Of a DNA stretch of 7,993 nt, positions 6,656 to 7,993 are shown piece after piece (position 1 is the first letter of the stretch; each line of letters starts with the position of its first letter). The stretch lies in the NCBI GenBank assembly GCA_021823555.1, contig JAKANW010000105.1, positions 1-7,993 on the forward strand, read 5' to 3'. The DNA comes from Chloroflexota bacterium. Its GTDB lineage: Bacteria > Chloroflexota > Anaerolineae > Anaerolineales > Villigracilaceae. A program made the translations under genes and the position numbers. The notes below the pieces were generated by a model. That model searched no databases and was not told the DNA's origin. It saw only the letters and a program-made list of their open reading frames with translations.

Positions 6656-6736
6656 GCGATTCAACGAGTCAGCGATTCGGCGAGTCGTTCATCCGCCATC
6701 CCACTGAATCGTTGATTCGTTGACTCGCTGATTCGC
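6656..6736. repeat. Inverted array of degenerate 8-bp repeats
   Basis: The left arm (6657-6688) is four head-to-tail octamers of the form CGAKTCRR (CGATTCAA, CGAGTCAG, CGATTCGG, and CGAGTCGT with a final T). The right arm (6704-6735) is four octamers of the complementary form YTGAHTCG (CTGAATCG, TTGATTCG, TTGACTCG, CTGATTCG). Arms 6656-6686 and 6706-6736 pair over 31 positions with 24 Watson-Crick matches and 3 G-T pairs, around a 19-base centre. The array fills the space between two divergent genes. Possible roles are a hairpin in RNA, a multi-site protein target, or a genome-wide repeat element; none is proven by the sequence. Confidence 0.75.
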
Positions 6737-6746
6737 ACTATCACGG

Positions 6747-6752
6747 TATACT
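6747..6752 (+). promoter_or_regulatory. Candidate -10 box for pepF
   Basis: TATACT (5 of 6 to TATAAT) lies 29 bases before the pepF ATG, a plausible distance. No -35 stands at normal spacing; the only TTGACT (6720-6725) is 21 bases upstream, inside the octamer array, which is too far for an ordinary promoter. The call rests on the -10 alone. Confidence 0.3.
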
Positions 6753-6768
6753 TGGCCCACCCCATCAA

Positions 6769-6774
6769 AAGGAG
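6769..6774 (+). promoter_or_regulatory. Ribosome binding site of pepF
   Basis: AAGGAG with seven bases to the ATG at 6782 is a strong Shine-Dalgarno sequence and fixes the start. Confidence 0.85.
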
Positions 6775-6781
6775 TTCTCTC

Positions 6782-7993
6782 ATGGCTCTCTCCGCCCCTC
6801 GCTGGGATATGACCAATGTCTATCCCTCGCTCGAATCCAAAGAATTTACTGCTGCCTTTGAAGATTTCAAGAAACAAATTGCTGACCTGGAGGATTTTTT
6901 CGATAAGAAAATTTCCAAGACAACGCCCAAAACTTCGGCCAAACAACTGGCCGCGTTGTTGGGTGAAGTGGTGGACCGCCTCAACGCTATCCAGACTCAG
7001 GCTTACACGCTCTCGCCTTATATCACCTGCCATGTGGATACCAACTCGCGCGACGCAGTGGCCCTGCGCGCCGAGTCCGAATTCGATCAGGCGTATCTGC
7101 CCGTGCGACAGATTTTTGTCCGCTTCAAGGGCTGGCTGGGGAAGCTCGCCCCGCTGCTCGATCAGGTTATTGCTTTGAATCCCACAGCTGCGGAACATGC
7201 CTTTATCATCAAGGAAAACGCGGACCAGAGCAAATATCTGATGAGCGAACCTGAGGAAGCGTTGGCCGCCGAACTCAGCCTGAGCGGCGGAAACGCTTTT
7301 GGCAAACTACAGGGCACCGTCACCTCGCAGCTCAGCGTGGACTTTGAACTGGACGGCAAGACCCAGAAACTGCCCATGCCTGCCCTGATCAACCTGCGTT
7401 CGCACCCCGACGCTGAGACTCGCCGCCGCGCCTACGAAGCCGAAAACAAAGCTTGGGAAAGCGTCAAGGAAGTGCTGGTGGCCTGCATGAACGGCGTCAA
7501 AGGCGAAACGATTGCGCTCAACAAGCGGCGCGGACGCGAAGATGCCCTGCATTCCTCCCTCGACGCGGCCCGCATTGACCGCGCCACCCTGACGGCCATG
7601 ATGACCGCCATGCAAGACTCCTTCCCGATGTTCCGCAAATACTTCAAGGACAAAGCCAAAAAACTGGGCAAGGAACAACTGGCATGGTGGGATGTTTTTG
7701 CCCCGATGGGCAAGACCGATACCACCTACACCTTTGAGCAGGCGCGCGACTTCATCGTGGAGAATTTCGACAGGTTCTCACCCGACCTGGCTGCCTTCGC
7801 CCAGCGCGCGTTCGACAAGCGCTGGATTGACGCCGAACAACGCGACGGCAAACGCGGCGGCGCGTATTGCACCGAAATCCAGGGACTCAAAGAAAGCCGC
7901 GTCCTGTGCAATTTTGACGGTTCGTTCGACCAGGTCAGCACCGTGGCCCACGAGCTGGGACACGCTTTCCATAACGAGTGCGCTTATCAGGCC
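6782..7993 (+). CDS. pepF: Oligoendopeptidase F, M3 family (3' end outside window)
   Basis: The first 404 codons of a zinc metallopeptidase of the M3B (PepF) type, usually about 600 residues, so roughly the last third is missing. It starts at the ATG at 6782, with AAGGAG seven bases before it. The N-terminal ~110 residues (RWDMTNVYPSLES, then helical) are the typical PepF N-terminal domain, in which the W-D-L/M...YP opening is common. The middle is the helical M3 fold. Near the cut comes GAYCTEI (about 360-366), then STVAHELGHAFH with the HExxH zinc motif HELGH at residues 390-394 (7949-7963): two zinc-ligand histidines and the catalytic glutamate. The third zinc ligand (Glu) lies beyond the window. 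The enzyme cuts short peptides, in the cytoplasm as no signal peptide is seen, for peptide turnover. It is transcribed away from the NTF2-like/DUF5671 operon. The frame is open right to the last base. Confidence 0.95.
   Translation, partial: MALSAPRWDMTNVYPSLESKEFTAAFEDFKKQIADLEDFFDKKISKTTPKTSAKQLAALLGEVVDRLNAIQTQAYTLSPYITCHVDTNSRDAVALRAESEFDQAYLPVRQIFVRFKGWLGKLAPLLDQVIALNPTAAEHAFIIKENADQSKYLMSEPEEALAAELSLSGGNAFGKLQGTVTSQLSVDFELDGKTQKLPMPALINLRSHPDAETRRRAYEAENKAWESVKEVLVACMNGVKGETIALNKRRGREDALHSSLDAARIDRATLTAMMTAMQDSFPMFRKYFKDKAKKLGKEQLAWWDVFAPMGKTDTTYTFEQARDFIVENFDRFSPDLAAFAQRAFDKRWIDAEQRDGKRGGAYCTEIQGLKESRVLCNFDGSFDQVSTVAHELGHAFHNECAYQA

Noticed and set aside
6656..6736. Short repeats resembling a CRISPR array
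   Set aside because: Units are 8 bp, contiguous without spacers, and inverted halfway; no cas genes are present.
6656..6736. Miniature transposable element (MITE) ends
   Set aside because: No flanking target-site duplication is evident and the internal period-8 structure is better explained as an octamer array; a MITE is not excluded but not supported.
6689..7198. 169-codon open frame on the minus strand
   Set aside because: It is antisense to pepF and runs into the octamer array; pepF has a strong ribosome binding site and family motifs.

Overview
The window reads as ordinary chromosome of a moderately GC-rich bacterium, most likely a member of the Chloroflexota (class Anaerolineae). This is inference from gene content: a multi-repeat DUF5671-type membrane protein, a PEP/pyruvate-binding-domain protein of a kind common in that group, an M3-family oligoendopeptidase F, and a glycosyltransferase 39-like membrane protein. 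No rRNA, tRNA, phage, transposase or CRISPR array is visible. Gene density is high, and only two gaps exceed 100 bases.

Layout. At the left edge (to 508, + strand) lies the C-terminal end of a polytopic glycosyltransferase-like protein. It converges with a 19-base gap on a long minus-strand gene (528-2852, or 2870 with a TTG start). That gene encodes a protein with the ATP-binding PEP/pyruvate-binding domain of PEP synthase but without the phosphohistidine and PEP-utilising domains. Upstream of it, 2871-3034 is non-coding. It holds a convincing intrinsic terminator for dnaN, a duplicated terminator arm, and an 11-bp inverted repeat. Then come, all on the minus strand, dnaN (DNA polymerase III beta clamp, 3035-4168), a 634-residue membrane protein built of three tandem DUF5671-like units plus a soluble domain (4210-6114), and a membrane-anchored NTF2-like/DUF4878-like protein (6127-6597). 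The last two are 12 bases apart and clearly co-transcribed from a good sigma70-type promoter at 6623-6651. dnaN follows after 41 bases and may be reached by read-through or use its own promoter.

The gap 6598-6781 separates divergent transcription units. Besides the promoter it holds an unusual inverted array of degenerate 8-bp units (6656-6736) that could fold into a 31-bp hairpin. To the right, on the + strand, an oligoendopeptidase F gene (6782 to the window end) is cut off just after its HELGH zinc motif.

How the genes relate. There is no obvious single pathway. dnaN and pepF are housekeeping genes. The DUF5671 protein and the NTF2-like protein probably work together in the membrane, but their role is unknown. 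I do not see a clear new defence or mobile system. The points most worth a second look are the truncated-architecture PEP synthase relative, the tandem DUF5671 protein with its partner, and the octamer hairpin array.
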